The translations under genes and the position numbers were made by a program. Under the pieces are notes generated by a model that saw only the letters and a list, made by a program, of their open reading frames with translations, was not told the DNA's origin and made no database searches. From Pseudomonas morbosilactucae (GTDB lineage: Bacteria; Pseudomonadota; Gammaproteobacteria; Pseudomonadales; Pseudomonadaceae): a stretch of 64,000 nucleotides of DNA. The stretch is from contig NZ_JALQCW010000078.1 in the NCBI RefSeq assembly GCF_023241715.1, positions 1 through 64,000 on the forward strand, in the 5' to 3' direction. Below, in pieces: positions 1 through 8,209 of this stretch; within the stretch, counting starts at the first letter, position 1, and the number at the start of each line of letters is the position of its first letter.

Positions 1-190
1 GCGATCAGGCCCTTGAGATTTGTGTGGGTCTTGGGGGCGCTATCGCTGGCAAGCCAGCTCCTACAAGGGGGCTGTGTGAGCGACGGTGACGCACAATCCT
101 GTGGGCGCCGGCTTGCCGGCGATGAGGCTCTTGAGATTTACGTGGGTCTTGGGGGCGCTATCGCTGGCGAGCCAGCTCCTACAACGGGGG
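1..190. repeat. REP/BIME-type tandem repeat
   Basis: A unit of about 118 bases starting near position 3 is repeated from position 121. Each copy contains a palindromic core related to GCTGGCAAGCCAGC followed by TCCTACAA, and an inverted core lies at about 107-126. This core and its CTCCTAC flank are typical of Pseudomonas REP elements. It lies downstream of the leftward small gene and may act as a transcript-end structure. No gene was recognised in this stretch. Confidence 0.85.
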
Positions 191-508
191 TTAGGCTCGG
201 GCGCGTAGGAGGTCGTCGGCGAGGCTGGCGGCGCGGTCGCGCAGTTCGACGAAGCGTTGGTTGAGGTCGCCATAGCCGGCTTTCCAGGACAACACGCCCC
301 CTGCATAGGCCTGGCCGAGGATCAGGTCATTGATCGAACCCATGCCGCCATAGGCGCGGCGCAGGTAATCGAGGCCCGAGTCATCGCCGTCCAGCAGGCG
401 GGCCCGGGCGGTGCGCATCCAGCGGCTCCAATGGGTGTCGCCGTCGCTCTCCAGGACCCAGGCCAGTTGTTCAAGCACGTCGATCAGTTCGGCAGTTTTT
501 GCATCCAT
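191..508 (-). CDS. small conserved protein, DUF6966-like
   Basis: This 105-residue soluble protein has no signal peptide or membrane segment. The N-terminal half looks helical (a stretch beginning MDAKTAELIDVLEQLAWVLE), and a centre with a GGMGSINDLILG motif resembles a small conserved family seen as immunity-like or orphan proteins (DUF6966). It ends just before REP repeats and begins 38 bases downstream of transaldolase, so it may be the last gene of that leftward operon. No function can be assigned, and the family name is from memory. Confidence 0.6.
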   Translation of the reverse strand: MDAKTAELIDVLEQLAWVLESDGDTHWSRWMRTARARLLDGDDSGLDYLRRAYGGMGSINDLILGQAYAGGVLSWKAGYGDLNQRFVELRDRAASLADDLLRARA

Positions 509-546
509 GGCGGGGCAACTTCCAGGGGGGAACGGGGCGGCGCTAC

Positions 547-1470
547 TTAGCGCGCCGTCAGCAGGGCTTCGAGTTTTTCCTGGTCACGGGCGAACTGGCG
601 AATGCCTTCGGCCAATTTTTCGGTGGCCATGGCGTCTTCGTTGGACGCCCAGCGGAACGCCGCCTGATCCAGGTGCTGGCGCGGTTCGCCGGCCTGGCCG
701 GGAAGCAGTTTGCGTTGCAGCGGGGCGACGTCTTCATCGAGTTTTTGCAGCAGTTCGGGGCTGATGGTCAGGCGGTCGCAGCCGGCCAGTTGCTCGATCT
801 GACTGAGGGTGCGGAAACTGGCGCCCATGACCACGGTGGGGATGGCGTTGGCCTTGTAGTAGTTGTAGATCCGCGTCACCGACTGCACGCCCGGGTCCTC
901 GGCGCCGGTGTAGTCCTGGCCGGTGCTTTTCTTGTACCAGTCATAGATGCGGCCGACAAAAGGCGAAATCAGGAACACCCCGGCATCGGCGCAGGCCACG
1001 GCTTGGGCGAAGGAAAACAGCAGGGTCAGGTTGGTCTGGATGCCGGCGCGCTCCAGGCGTTCGGCGGCACGGATGCCTTCCCAGGTCGAGGCCAGTTTGA
1101 TCAGCACCCGCTCGCGGCTGACGCCCGCCTGGTCGTAAAGGCCGATCAACTGGTTGGCCTTGGCCCACAGCGCCTCTTCATCGAAGGACAGGCGTGCATC
1201 GACTTCAGTGGAAATGCGCCCCGGAATCACCTCAAGAATGCCGCAGCCCACCGACACCGCGAACTGGTCGCAGGCCAGGCCGACATCGCCCTTGGCGTGG
1301 GTCACCGCGCGCTGCAACAGCTCGGCGTATTGAGGAATGGCCGCGGCCTTGAGCAGCAGGGACGGGTTGGTGGTGGCGTCCACCGGGCGCAGGCGGGTGA
1401 TGGCGTCGAGGTCGCCGGTGTCACAGACGACGGTGGTGAATTGCTTGAGTTGTTGCAGTTTGGAAGTCAT
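547..1470 (-). CDS. tal: transaldolase (TalB type)
   Basis: Cytosolic transaldolase moves a dihydroxyacetone unit between sedoheptulose 7-phosphate and glyceraldehyde 3-phosphate in the non-oxidative pentose phosphate pathway. The 307-residue length fits the classical TalB subfamily. The substrate loop has the DATTNPSLL motif (residues 31-39), and the Schiff-base lysine is probably K125 in RVLIKLASTWEG. It is the last metabolic gene of the leftward arm, downstream of a SorC regulator. That placement suggests the locus feeds sugar phosphates into central metabolism together with the split transketolase. It could also simply be the housekeeping copy. Confidence 0.95.
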   Translation of the reverse strand: MTSKLQQLKQFTTVVCDTGDLDAITRLRPVDATTNPSLLLKAAAIPQYAELLQRAVTHAKGDVGLACDQFAVSVGCGILEVIPGRISTEVDARLSFDEEALWAKANQLIGLYDQAGVSRERVLIKLASTWEGIRAAERLERAGIQTNLTLLFSFAQAVACADAGVFLISPFVGRIYDWYKKSTGQDYTGAEDPGVQSVTRIYNYYKANAIPTVVMGASFRTLSQIEQLAGCDRLTISPELLQKLDEDVAPLQRKLLPGQAGEPRQHLDQAAFRWASNEDAMATEKLAEGIRQFARDQEKLEALLTAR

Positions 1471-1509
1471 GGGCAGGGTCTATCCACGTCGCAGGTGATT
1501 GATAAGGGG

Positions 1510-2463
1510 CTACTGGTTCAGGGCCTGGGCGGTTTCCAGGTCGGTGATCAGCACGTCCAGGTAGCCGCCCTGGAGTGCGCCGCGAATGGCCTGCACCTTG
1601 CGCTGGCCACCGGCCAGGGCCAGCACCCGGTTGATCGAGCGCAGCTTGGGCAGGGCCACGGAAACCACGAATTCTTCGTCTTCTTCCAGCACCGGGCGCC
1701 CCTGGGCATCGAAGTAGCGCAGGCAGATGTCGCCCACCGCACCGCGCTCGGCCAGCAGGCGCAGCATGTCTTCGGTGTAGTAGTTGCCGCTGTTGCGCAG
1801 CAGTTGCGAGGGCTCCAGCTCACCGATGCCGACAATCGCCAGGGTGATGCTGTCGAAGCGGTTGAGCACCTCCTTGACCTCTTCCATCTCGACGATGCGC
1901 TGTTTGCTTTCCACCGACTGCTCGATGCTTTGCGAGGGCAGCAGGAAGGCCGGGCAGTTGAGCAGGGTGGCCAGGCGCTGGGTCAGCAAGGTGGCTTCGA
2001 AGGCGCCCTTGTTGCCCACGCCCCCCAGCAGTTGCACCACTTCCTGGGCCCCTTGCTTGCCTGGCTGGGCGTGCATATGGCCGACCATGGCGCGGATGGT
2101 GCTGCTCCAGGACGAGATACCAATGTGGTCCTGAGGGCTGAGGCTGGTTTCCAGGTAATGGGCGGCGGCCGAGCCGATGGCCTGCTTGATGCTTTCTTCG
2201 TTGCCGGCTTCGGTGGCTTCGACCACGATCACCCGGCGCACGCCGTACAGGCGCTGCAACTGGTTTTCCAGTTCCAGGTGCAGGCCCTGGGGGCGCATCA
2301 CGGTGATTTTCACCACGCCTTCCTGCAGGGCACGGCGCAGGGCGCGGCTGATAAAGGACTGGGACAAATCGAGCTGCGTGGAAATCTCGGACTGCTTGAG
2401 CCCTTCTTCGTAATAGAGGCTGGCGATCTTGGTGATCAGCCGTTGTTCTTCGATTTGGCTCAT
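1510..2463 (-). CDS. SorC/DeoR-family sugar-binding transcriptional regulator
   Basis: A 317-residue regulator. The N-terminal helix-turn-helix (about residues 10-45, LYYEEGLKQSEISTQLDLSQ) is of the SorC type. It is followed by a long sugar-phosphate-sensing domain with the conserved VQLLGGVGN and AIVGIG segments, which in this family binds a phosphorylated sugar as inducer. The ATG at 2463 was chosen over an upstream non-canonical start because the homologous region begins at MSQIEEQR. It sits between an SDR gene and transaldolase in the leftward arm, so it probably controls this locus. Paired inverted repeats at 7891-7904 and 8141-8154 are the likely operators. Confidence 0.9.
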   Translation of the reverse strand: MSQIEEQRLITKIASLYYEEGLKQSEISTQLDLSQSFISRALRRALQEGVVKITVMRPQGLHLELENQLQRLYGVRRVIVVEATEAGNEESIKQAIGSAAAHYLETSLSPQDHIGISSWSSTIRAMVGHMHAQPGKQGAQEVVQLLGGVGNKGAFEATLLTQRLATLLNCPAFLLPSQSIEQSVESKQRIVEMEEVKEVLNRFDSITLAIVGIGELEPSQLLRNSGNYYTEDMLRLLAERGAVGDICLRYFDAQGRPVLEEDEEFVVSVALPKLRSINRVLALAGGQRKVQAIRGALQGGYLDVLITDLETAQALNQ

Positions 2464-2544
2464 GCAGGCCCCAATAAATGAAATCAATACCTAACGTGCC
2501 GGCGAGGATAGCAAACCGACGGCGGGTCGTGCCCGCCGCCGAAA

Positions 2545-3345
2545 TCACGACATGATCAGCCCGCCGTCGATATTGATCGCCTGGCCGGTCAGGTAGGCGG
2601 CGTCATCGGAGGCCAGGAACGCCACCAGCCCGGCCACGTCCGAAGGCTTGCCGGCGCGGCGCAGGGGAATGTTCTTCACCCACTCGGCCATCAGCTCGCC
2701 CTTGGCGTAGCGTTTTTCCTCGGTGCTGAGAATCTCGCCCCAGACCCGGTCGTTGTAGTCCCACATTTCGCTTTCGATGATGCCGGGGCAGAACGCGTTG
2801 ACCGTGATGTTATGCCGCGCCAGCTCCAGGGCCAGGCTTTGGGTGATGCCGATCACACCCATTTTGCTCGCGGCGTAGTGGGGGGTGTAGATGAAACCCT
2901 GGCGGCCCTGTCCCGACGAGGTGTTGATCAGCCGGCCGCTGCCTTGCTTGACCATGTACTTGGCGGCCTCGCGGCAGCCGAGCCAGACCCCGGTGGTGTT
3001 GACCTGCAGGACTTTGTCGAAGTCGGCCCGGGGCATGCTGTCGAAGTGGTCGATGGTGATGATGCCGGCGTTTTGCACCGACACGTCGATGCTGCCGAAA
3101 CGCTCATGGGCGCTGCGGTACAGGCGCTGGATATCGCCTTCGTCGGTGACGTCCAGGCTCAGGGCCAGGCTGCTGACGCCGTATTCCCGAGCCAGTTGGT
3201 CGGCGGTGAAGGTCACCCGTTCCAGGTCGTTGGACGCCAACACCAGGTGGGCGCCTTCCTGGGCGAAACGCTCGGCGATGCCGGCGCCGATGCCTCGGCA
3301 GGCACCGGTGATGACCACGGTTTTTCCGCTAAAACGTTGGGACAT
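2545..3345 (-). CDS. short-chain dehydrogenase/reductase 1 (polyol-dehydrogenase-like)
   Basis: A classical SDR of 266 residues with the NAD(P)-binding TGACRGIG motif (13-20), NAG (92-94) and the catalytic triad S144, Y157, K161. It ends in the usual C-terminal INIDGG motif. Relatives oxidise sugar alcohols or ketoses. The last residues of the cofactor strand (LASNDLERV) carry no obvious NADP-specific arginine cluster, so NAD is the more likely cofactor (inference). It is encoded 32 bases downstream of a second SDR, and the two may act on successive carbons of one substrate. The exact substrate cannot be read from sequence. Confidence 0.85.
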   Translation of the reverse strand: MSQRFSGKTVVITGACRGIGAGIAERFAQEGAHLVLASNDLERVTFTADQLAREYGVSSLALSLDVTDEGDIQRLYRSAHERFGSIDVSVQNAGIITIDHFDSMPRADFDKVLQVNTTGVWLGCREAAKYMVKQGSGRLINTSSGQGRQGFIYTPHYAASKMGVIGITQSLALELARHNITVNAFCPGIIESEMWDYNDRVWGEILSTEEKRYAKGELMAEWVKNIPLRRAGKPSDVAGLVAFLASDDAAYLTGQAINIDGGLIMS

Positions 3346-3377
3346 GAGGGGTGCTCCAATTGTTCGCAGGGGCTGGC

Positions 3378-4142
3378 TTACCAGCAGACAAAACCACCGT
3401 CCACCAGCAGGTCGACGCCGGTGCAGAAGGACGAGGCCTGGCTGACCAGGAAGATCGCCGGGCCGACCATTTCTTCCACGCTGGCCATTCGGCCCATGGG
3501 CGTGGTCTGTTCAAAGATCTTCACCTGGTCCGTCACTTCGGGGCGCGAGTTCATCGGCGTGGCGGTGTAGCCGGGGCTGATGCAGTTGACCCGCAAGCCC
3601 TTGTCCGCCCATTCCATGGCCAGGCTTTTGCTCAGGTGGATGACCCCGGCCTTGGACGTGTTGTAGTGGGCCTGCAGCAGCCCGCGGTTGACAATGCTGC
3701 CGGACATCGAGGCGATGTTGACGATGGCCCCTTTGCCCCGTGGCAGCATCACTGCGGCCTGGGCCTGGCAACTGAGGAAGATCCCGGTCAGGTTGATGTC
3801 CAGGGTGGTTTGCCAGCGTTGCAGTTCCAGTTCTTCGGCCGCCTGGGCATTGGCGATGCCGGCGCAGTTCACTGCCACGCTGAGCGCCCCCAGCTCGGCT
3901 TCGGTGCGGGCCACGGCGGCATCCAGCGCCGCACGGTCGGTCACGGTGCCAGCCAGGGCCAGGCCGCGGCGGCCCAGGGCGTTAATGCGTGCCACGGTGC
4001 TGTCGATGCCCGGGCTGTTGGGCAAGTCAAAGCAGGCCACATCGGCCCCGGCTTCTGCCAGGCCCACGGCGATGGCCTGGCCGATGCCGCTGCCGGCGCC
4101 GGTGACGAAGGCTACCTGGCCTTGAAGACTAAAAAGTTGCAT
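3378..4142 (-). CDS. short-chain dehydrogenase/reductase 2
   Basis: A classical SDR of 254 residues: TGAGSGIG near residues 14-21, NCAG at 92-95, catalytic S147, Y160 and K164, and a C-terminal DLLVDGGF. An aspartate ends the second strand (CFDLP), which favours NAD. It resembles the arabinitol, sorbose and gluconate dehydrogenase branch. The start at 4142 was chosen because a GGAG ribosome site lies about seven bases upstream; an in-frame start ten codons earlier lacks one. It lies between the ABC importer genes and the other SDR, separated from the importer by REP repeats. Confidence 0.85.
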   Translation of the reverse strand: MQLFSLQGQVAFVTGAGSGIGQAIAVGLAEAGADVACFDLPNSPGIDSTVARINALGRRGLALAGTVTDRAALDAAVARTEAELGALSVAVNCAGIANAQAAEELELQRWQTTLDINLTGIFLSCQAQAAVMLPRGKGAIVNIASMSGSIVNRGLLQAHYNTSKAGVIHLSKSLAMEWADKGLRVNCISPGYTATPMNSRPEVTDQVKIFEQTTPMGRMASVEEMVGPAIFLVSQASSFCTGVDLLVDGGFVCW

Positions 4143-4186
4143 GGGTTGCTCCGTGTCAGTCGTGATGTCCATCCCGCCGCACCCCC

Positions 4187-4285
4187 CCTTTGTAGGGGCT
4201 GGCTTGCCAGCGATGACGGTGTGTCAGTGGATCGTTATGCCAGCCTTGCCGGCCATATCGCCGGCAAGTTGGCCTCTACAGTTAG
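4187..4285. repeat. REP element pair
   Basis: Two REP-like palindromes lie head to head: GGCTGGCTTGCCAGCGATG near 4197-4215, then an inverted copy containing CGCCGGCAAG near 4260-4270, both flanked by TGTAGGGG/CTCTACA ends. The pair separates the ABC ATPase gene from the SDR genes within one leftward arm and could lower expression downstream or stabilise the upstream mRNA. Confidence 0.8.
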
Positions 4286-4306
4286 GCGTTAATCGCCTTT
4301 GCAGCG

Positions 4307-5830
4307 TTATGCCGTGGCCATTTCCATGACCGACACCGGGGTGGCGGCGCCGCGTTCGAGGATGCCCATCTGCCGACCACGGCTCATGACCATGACCCGG
4401 TGGGACAGCCCGAGCACTTCGTCGAGGTCGGAACTGACCACGATCACCGCCATGCCGGTGGCCGCCAGTTCGGCGATCACCTCGTAGATCGCTGCCCGGG
4501 CGCCGACGTCAATGCCCCGGGTCGGCTCATCGAGGATGAACACCTTGGGGTTGCGCGCCAGCCACTTGGCGATGATGACCTTTTGCTGGTTGCCCCCCGA
4601 CAGGGCGCCGATGCGTTGCTCCGGCGCGCCCTTGACCCCCAGGCGCGACACCGCGGTCTGGGCGAACTCCCGCAGGCGCTTGGGCAGCACCCAACTGCCG
4701 CTGTGCAGCAGGTCGGTGTTGCCGTAGACCAGGTTGTCTTCGATCCGGTGTTCGACCACCACCCCTTGCTGCTTGCGGTCCTCGGGCACCAGCACCACGC
4801 CGGCCTGGATCGCTTCCGAAGGCGAGCGCAACTGACGGGGCTGGCCATCGAGTTGCATCTGCCCATGAATGTCCTGGGCGGCGCCGGCGATCACCCGGAC
4901 CAGTTCCGTGCGACCGGCACCGACCACTCCGGCAATGCCGAACACTTCCCCGGCGCGCACGCTGAAGTCGATGCCGTGCAAGGCGAACTCCCGGCACGTC
5001 AGGTCCTTGACCTGCAACATCACCCGTTCCTGGGGCGCTTGCAGGGTCGGGAATATCCGTTCCAGGCTGCGCCCGACCATTTGCTCCACCAGCTCGCGCA
5101 CCGGCACTTGGGCGTTGGCATGCAGGGCAATCTGCCGGCCGTCGCGCAGCACCAAAATGCGGTCGGCGATCCGGGCGATCTCTTCCAGCCGGTGGCTGAT
5201 ATAGATGAACGACACGCCTTCGGCTTTCAGGCGTTCGACCTGCCGGAACAGCAGCTCGGTTTCCTCGCCACCCAGGGCCGCGGTGGGTTCGTCGAGGATC
5301 AGCAACCGGGCGTTGAGGGTCAGGGCCTTGGCGATTTCCACCAATTGCTGTGCGGCGACGCTCAGGCCTTCGACCTTGCGCGACGCCGGCACATTCAGCC
5401 CCAGGCGCTGCAGTTGCTTCTGCGCCTGGGCCTCGATGTACTCGCGGTCGACCCGGCCATGGCGCATGGGCAGGCGACCGACAAAGATGTTTTCGGCAAT
5501 CGACAGCTGCGGCAGCAAGCGAATCTCTTGGTGGATCAGGCCGATGCCAGCGCCCAGGGCGGCCCCCGGCGAGGCGGGGGCATAGGCCTCGCCGAGCCAG
5601 GTCATGGCACCGCCCGGCTCGGGTTGGACCACGCCGGCGATGATCGACGACAGGGTCGATTTGCCGGCGCCGTTCTCGCCGAGCAGGGCCAGCACCTCGC
5701 CGGGGCGGATGTCGACGTTGATCTGCGCCAGCACTTGCACCGTGCCGTACGACTTGCCGATGTCGCGCAGGCACAACACCGCAGGCGGCGTGGTGTCCTG
5801 GCGCTGGCGGTTATCCAGAGCTGCTTGCAT
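4307..5830 (-). CDS. sugar ABC transporter ATP-binding protein (RbsA type)
   Basis: A 507-residue tandem-domain ATPase of the ribose/xylose/galactose importer family. The N-terminal half has Walker A GENGAGKST, Walker B LLILDEPTAAL and the divergent signature VAAQQLVEIAKAL. The C-terminal half has a degenerate Walker A (GVVGAGRTEL), the signature LSGGNQQK and FILDEPTRGID. This double-domain layout with one degenerate site is typical of carbohydrate uptake class 2 transporters. It begins 15 bases after the binding-protein gene and is the third cistron of the importer. Confidence 0.93.
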   Translation of the reverse strand: MQAALDNRQRQDTTPPAVLCLRDIGKSYGTVQVLAQINVDIRPGEVLALLGENGAGKSTLSSIIAGVVQPEPGGAMTWLGEAYAPASPGAALGAGIGLIHQEIRLLPQLSIAENIFVGRLPMRHGRVDREYIEAQAQKQLQRLGLNVPASRKVEGLSVAAQQLVEIAKALTLNARLLILDEPTAALGGEETELLFRQVERLKAEGVSFIYISHRLEEIARIADRILVLRDGRQIALHANAQVPVRELVEQMVGRSLERIFPTLQAPQERVMLQVKDLTCREFALHGIDFSVRAGEVFGIAGVVGAGRTELVRVIAGAAQDIHGQMQLDGQPRQLRSPSEAIQAGVVLVPEDRKQQGVVVEHRIEDNLVYGNTDLLHSGSWVLPKRLREFAQTAVSRLGVKGAPEQRIGALSGGNQQKVIIAKWLARNPKVFILDEPTRGIDVGARAAIYEVIAELAATGMAVIVVSSDLDEVLGLSHRVMVMSRGRQMGILERGAATPVSVMEMATA

Positions 5831-5845
5831 ACCGAACTCCCGGGC

Positions 5846-6778
5846 TCAGGGGTGCTGTTGCAGGAAAGGCGCGACGTTGTCTTTGGTGGTCAGCACTGTT
5901 TCCAGCAACTGTTCCTTGGGCACGGCCTTGCCCGCCTTGAGGTCCAGGGCGGAGGCCACGGCCATGCGGCCCATTTTCTGGGTCTGCTGGGTCATGGTCG
6001 CTTGCAGCACGCCGCTGGCCACGGCCTTGAGCCCGGCCACGTCACCGTCGAAACCGACCACCACCACGGGCTGCGGCAGGTTGGCGACTTTCACCGCTTG
6101 GGCAGCACCCAGGGCCATGGCGTCGGCGCGGCCGAAGAACACGGTGATGTTGGGGTCACGCTGCAGCAGGTCCTGGGCCACGGCAAAACCTTTGTCCTGG
6201 GCCCACTCAGCCGGTTGTTCCGCCACCACCTTGAGGCCCGGGAAGCCTTTCAGGCCTTCCTGGAAACCCTTGGCGCGATCGTTTTCCGGGGTGGTGCCCA
6301 GTTGGCCCTGGAGGATCGCGATGCGGCCCTTGCCTTCGGTGATCTTGCCCACGTACTCGGCCAGGGTGCGGGCGCCGGCCACGCTGTCGCTGGCAATAAA
6401 GGTATCGCCCGGGGCATCGGGGGCGTTGCGGTCCACGGCAATCACCGGAATCCCGGCAGCCTTGGCGGCCTTCACCGGCACGCCGGCGGCGGTGGCCCCG
6501 GCGGGGATGTAGATCAAGGCATCGATCTGCCGAGTGATCAGGTCTTCAATCTGGCTGACCTGGGTCGAGGAGTTGCCCTGGGCATCGACGGTGATGATCT
6601 TCACCCCGCGCGCCTTGCCCTCGGCTTCCACCGACTGTTTGATCTGGTTGAAGAAGTCGGCCTGCAGGTTGGCCACGGCCAGGCCGATGGTCAGCTCCTT
6701 GGCCCAGGTCGAGCCGGCGCTGGTGAGGGTGGCAGCGGCCAAGGCCGTCGCGAGCAGCAGTTTTTTGGTCATGAACAT
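5846..6778 (-). CDS. periplasmic sugar-binding protein (RbsB-like)
   Basis: A protein of 310 residues with a Sec signal peptide (MFMTKKLLLATALAAATL, cleavage near STWA-KE) and a type I periplasmic-binding fold of the Peripla_BP_4 family. The family pattern TIGLAVANLQADFFNQIK lies just after the signal, with the hinge region QIDALIYIPAG following and a GFDGD motif late. It captures a sugar or polyol for the adjacent permease and ATPase. The ATG at 6778 was chosen because AGGAG lies eight bases upstream. The ligand is not deducible here. Confidence 0.92.
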   Translation of the reverse strand: MFMTKKLLLATALAAATLTSAGSTWAKELTIGLAVANLQADFFNQIKQSVEAEGKARGVKIITVDAQGNSSTQVSQIEDLITRQIDALIYIPAGATAAGVPVKAAKAAGIPVIAVDRNAPDAPGDTFIASDSVAGARTLAEYVGKITEGKGRIAILQGQLGTTPENDRAKGFQEGLKGFPGLKVVAEQPAEWAQDKGFAVAQDLLQRDPNITVFFGRADAMALGAAQAVKVANLPQPVVVVGFDGDVAGLKAVASGVLQATMTQQTQKMGRMAVASALDLKAGKAVPKEQLLETVLTTKDNVAPFLQQHP

Positions 6779-6841
6779 GGCGGTGACTCCTGATTTTATT
6801 TTTGGTGGTGTCAACAAGGATCAAGCGCACAACGAGACAGC

Positions 6842-7846
6842 TTATCGAGCAGTGTTGGAACGGCGACGCAAGGTATCGATGGTCACGGCGAGGGCAATCA
6901 CCACGCCAATCACGACCTGTTGAATAAAGGGGGAAACCCCGAGCAGGTTCAGGCCATTGCGCAGCACGCCAATGATCAGCACACCCACCAGGGTGCCACC
7001 GACACTGCCGACGCCGCCGCTGAGGCTGGCGCCGCCAATCACTACGGCGGCAATGGCGTCCAGTTCCAGGGTCAGCCCGGCGCTGGGTTGGGAAGAGTCG
7101 AGGCGGGCGGCCATGGTGACCGCAGCGATGCCGGCCAGGGCGCCGCTGATGGCGTACACCCAGAGGGTGATGGCCCGCACCTTGATTCCGGAGAGGCGCG
7201 CCACTTCAGGGCTGCCGCCAATGGCATAGAGGTTGCGGCCACCGGCGCGAAAGCGCAGGAACACCCAGGCCGCCACCAGCATGATCAGGAACAGCCCGAC
7301 CGTGGCCGAGAGAAAGCCGAAGTGACGCACCGTGGCCAGGCTGGTGAACCACTCCGGGTAGCCGACAATCTGCCGGCCTTCGGTGAGGATATTGGCCAGG
7401 CCCCGGGCCACCGACATCATGGTCAGGGTGGCGATAAAGGCCGGCAGCTTGGCGTAGCTGATCAGCAACCCGGAGACCAGCCCGGCGAGCATGCCGGTGG
7501 CGATCGACACCGGGATCGCCAGGCCTAGGGGCAAGCCCTGATCCTGGTACAGCCAGCCGAGCATCATCATCGAGAAGGCCAGCACCGAGCCCACCGAGAG
7601 GTCGATGCCGCCGATCACGATCACCGCGGTCATGCCGATGGCGAGGATGCCCAGCACCGTGACCTGATCGAGGATGTTCAGGCCATTGCGCAAGGAGAAG
7701 AAGAATTCGGAACTGAAGGAGAAGACCAGCACCAAGAGGGCGAGGCCGATCAGCGGGCCGCCGATGTTGCTGGGCAGCAGTTTGAGTAACCGCGAACGGC
7801 CGGACGGCTTGACAGCGGCCTGATGGACAGAGGCTTTGGCGTCCAC
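6842..7846 (-). CDS. sugar ABC transporter permease (RbsC-like)
   Basis: A 334-residue inner-membrane permease with about eight to ten hydrophobic segments. It has the BPD_transp_2 hallmarks GGIDLSVGSVLAF and AAVVIGGASLSGGVGSVGGT, the loop that meets the ATPase. It is the first gene of the leftward arm, with an AGGAG site five bases before the ATG. A potential SorC operator lies 44 bases upstream of the start codon. With the following two genes it makes a complete importer. Confidence 0.92.
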   Translation of the reverse strand: MDAKASVHQAAVKPSGRSRLLKLLPSNIGGPLIGLALLVLVFSFSSEFFFSLRNGLNILDQVTVLGILAIGMTAVIVIGGIDLSVGSVLAFSMMMLGWLYQDQGLPLGLAIPVSIATGMLAGLVSGLLISYAKLPAFIATLTMMSVARGLANILTEGRQIVGYPEWFTSLATVRHFGFLSATVGLFLIMLVAAWVFLRFRAGGRNLYAIGGSPEVARLSGIKVRAITLWVYAISGALAGIAAVTMAARLDSSQPSAGLTLELDAIAAVVIGGASLSGGVGSVGGTLVGVLIIGVLRNGLNLLGVSPFIQQVVIGVVIALAVTIDTLRRRSNTAR

Positions 7847-7890
7847 ATTGTTCTCCTGATTTATTTTTTTTGGAGTTCGTTCGGGCTGCT

Positions 7891-7904
7891 TGAATATTTA
7901 TGCA
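7891..7904 (-). promoter_or_regulatory. putative SorC-regulator operator, leftward arm
   Basis: On the minus strand this reads TGCATAAATATTCA, a 6-2-6 inverted repeat with one mismatch. The last 11 bases are identical to the other candidate site and have the same orientation relative to the gene they face. It is 44 bases from the permease ATG. Assignment to the SorC regulator is inference from position and pairing. Confidence 0.6.
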
Positions 7905-8140
7905 TGCCTGACTGTTAATTCAGATTCCGGCTCCGGCGAGGCAAAGTCAAGCGGTTTAATTTTCTGCGCTGCCCCTCGGCACCGTTGCGAATATCCCTGT
8001 AAGCCTCTTTCCAGACGCTCGCGCCGGCTATTCAGGCTACCTGTCGAGGCGACTGGCGGTGTGGTTTTTTGATTTTTCCGTACCGGGCTCCCTTGACCTG
8101 CTGAGCGAACGGCGTCTAAATAGAAATATATTGTCACTGC

Positions 8141-8154
8141 TGAATAAATATTCA
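8141..8154 (+). promoter_or_regulatory. putative SorC-regulator operator, rightward arm
   Basis: TGAATAAATATTCA is a perfect 6-2-6 inverted repeat (TGAATA/TATTCA) lying 55 bases before the transketolase start. It matches the leftward site in 13 of 14 positions when both are read towards their own gene. Confidence 0.65.
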
Positions 8155-8209
8155 AAAGACAGCCTTGGACACTTTTACCCCGCGTGGTCAGCCCCACAGG
8201 AGCCGCTGC

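Larger units (their letters stand above)
7847..8209. promoter_or_regulatory. divergent control region of the sugar/polyol locus
   Basis: This 363-base gap separates the two divergent arms and must hold both promoters. It is locally AT-rich close to each start. It contains two related inverted repeats, listed separately, placed 44-55 bases from the two start codons. No convincing ORF was seen, and promoter hexamers could not be assigned with confidence. Confidence 0.7.

Noticed and set aside
499..2481. A 660-codon open frame on the plus strand
   Set aside because: It runs antisense to transaldolase and the SorC gene, has low-complexity Gly/Gln/Ala-rich content and no recognisable domain. It is a high-G+C mirror frame.
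4400..6793. A 797-codon open frame on the plus strand
   Set aside because: Antisense to the ABC ATPase and binding-protein genes, with the same His/Gln/Gly-rich artefact composition.
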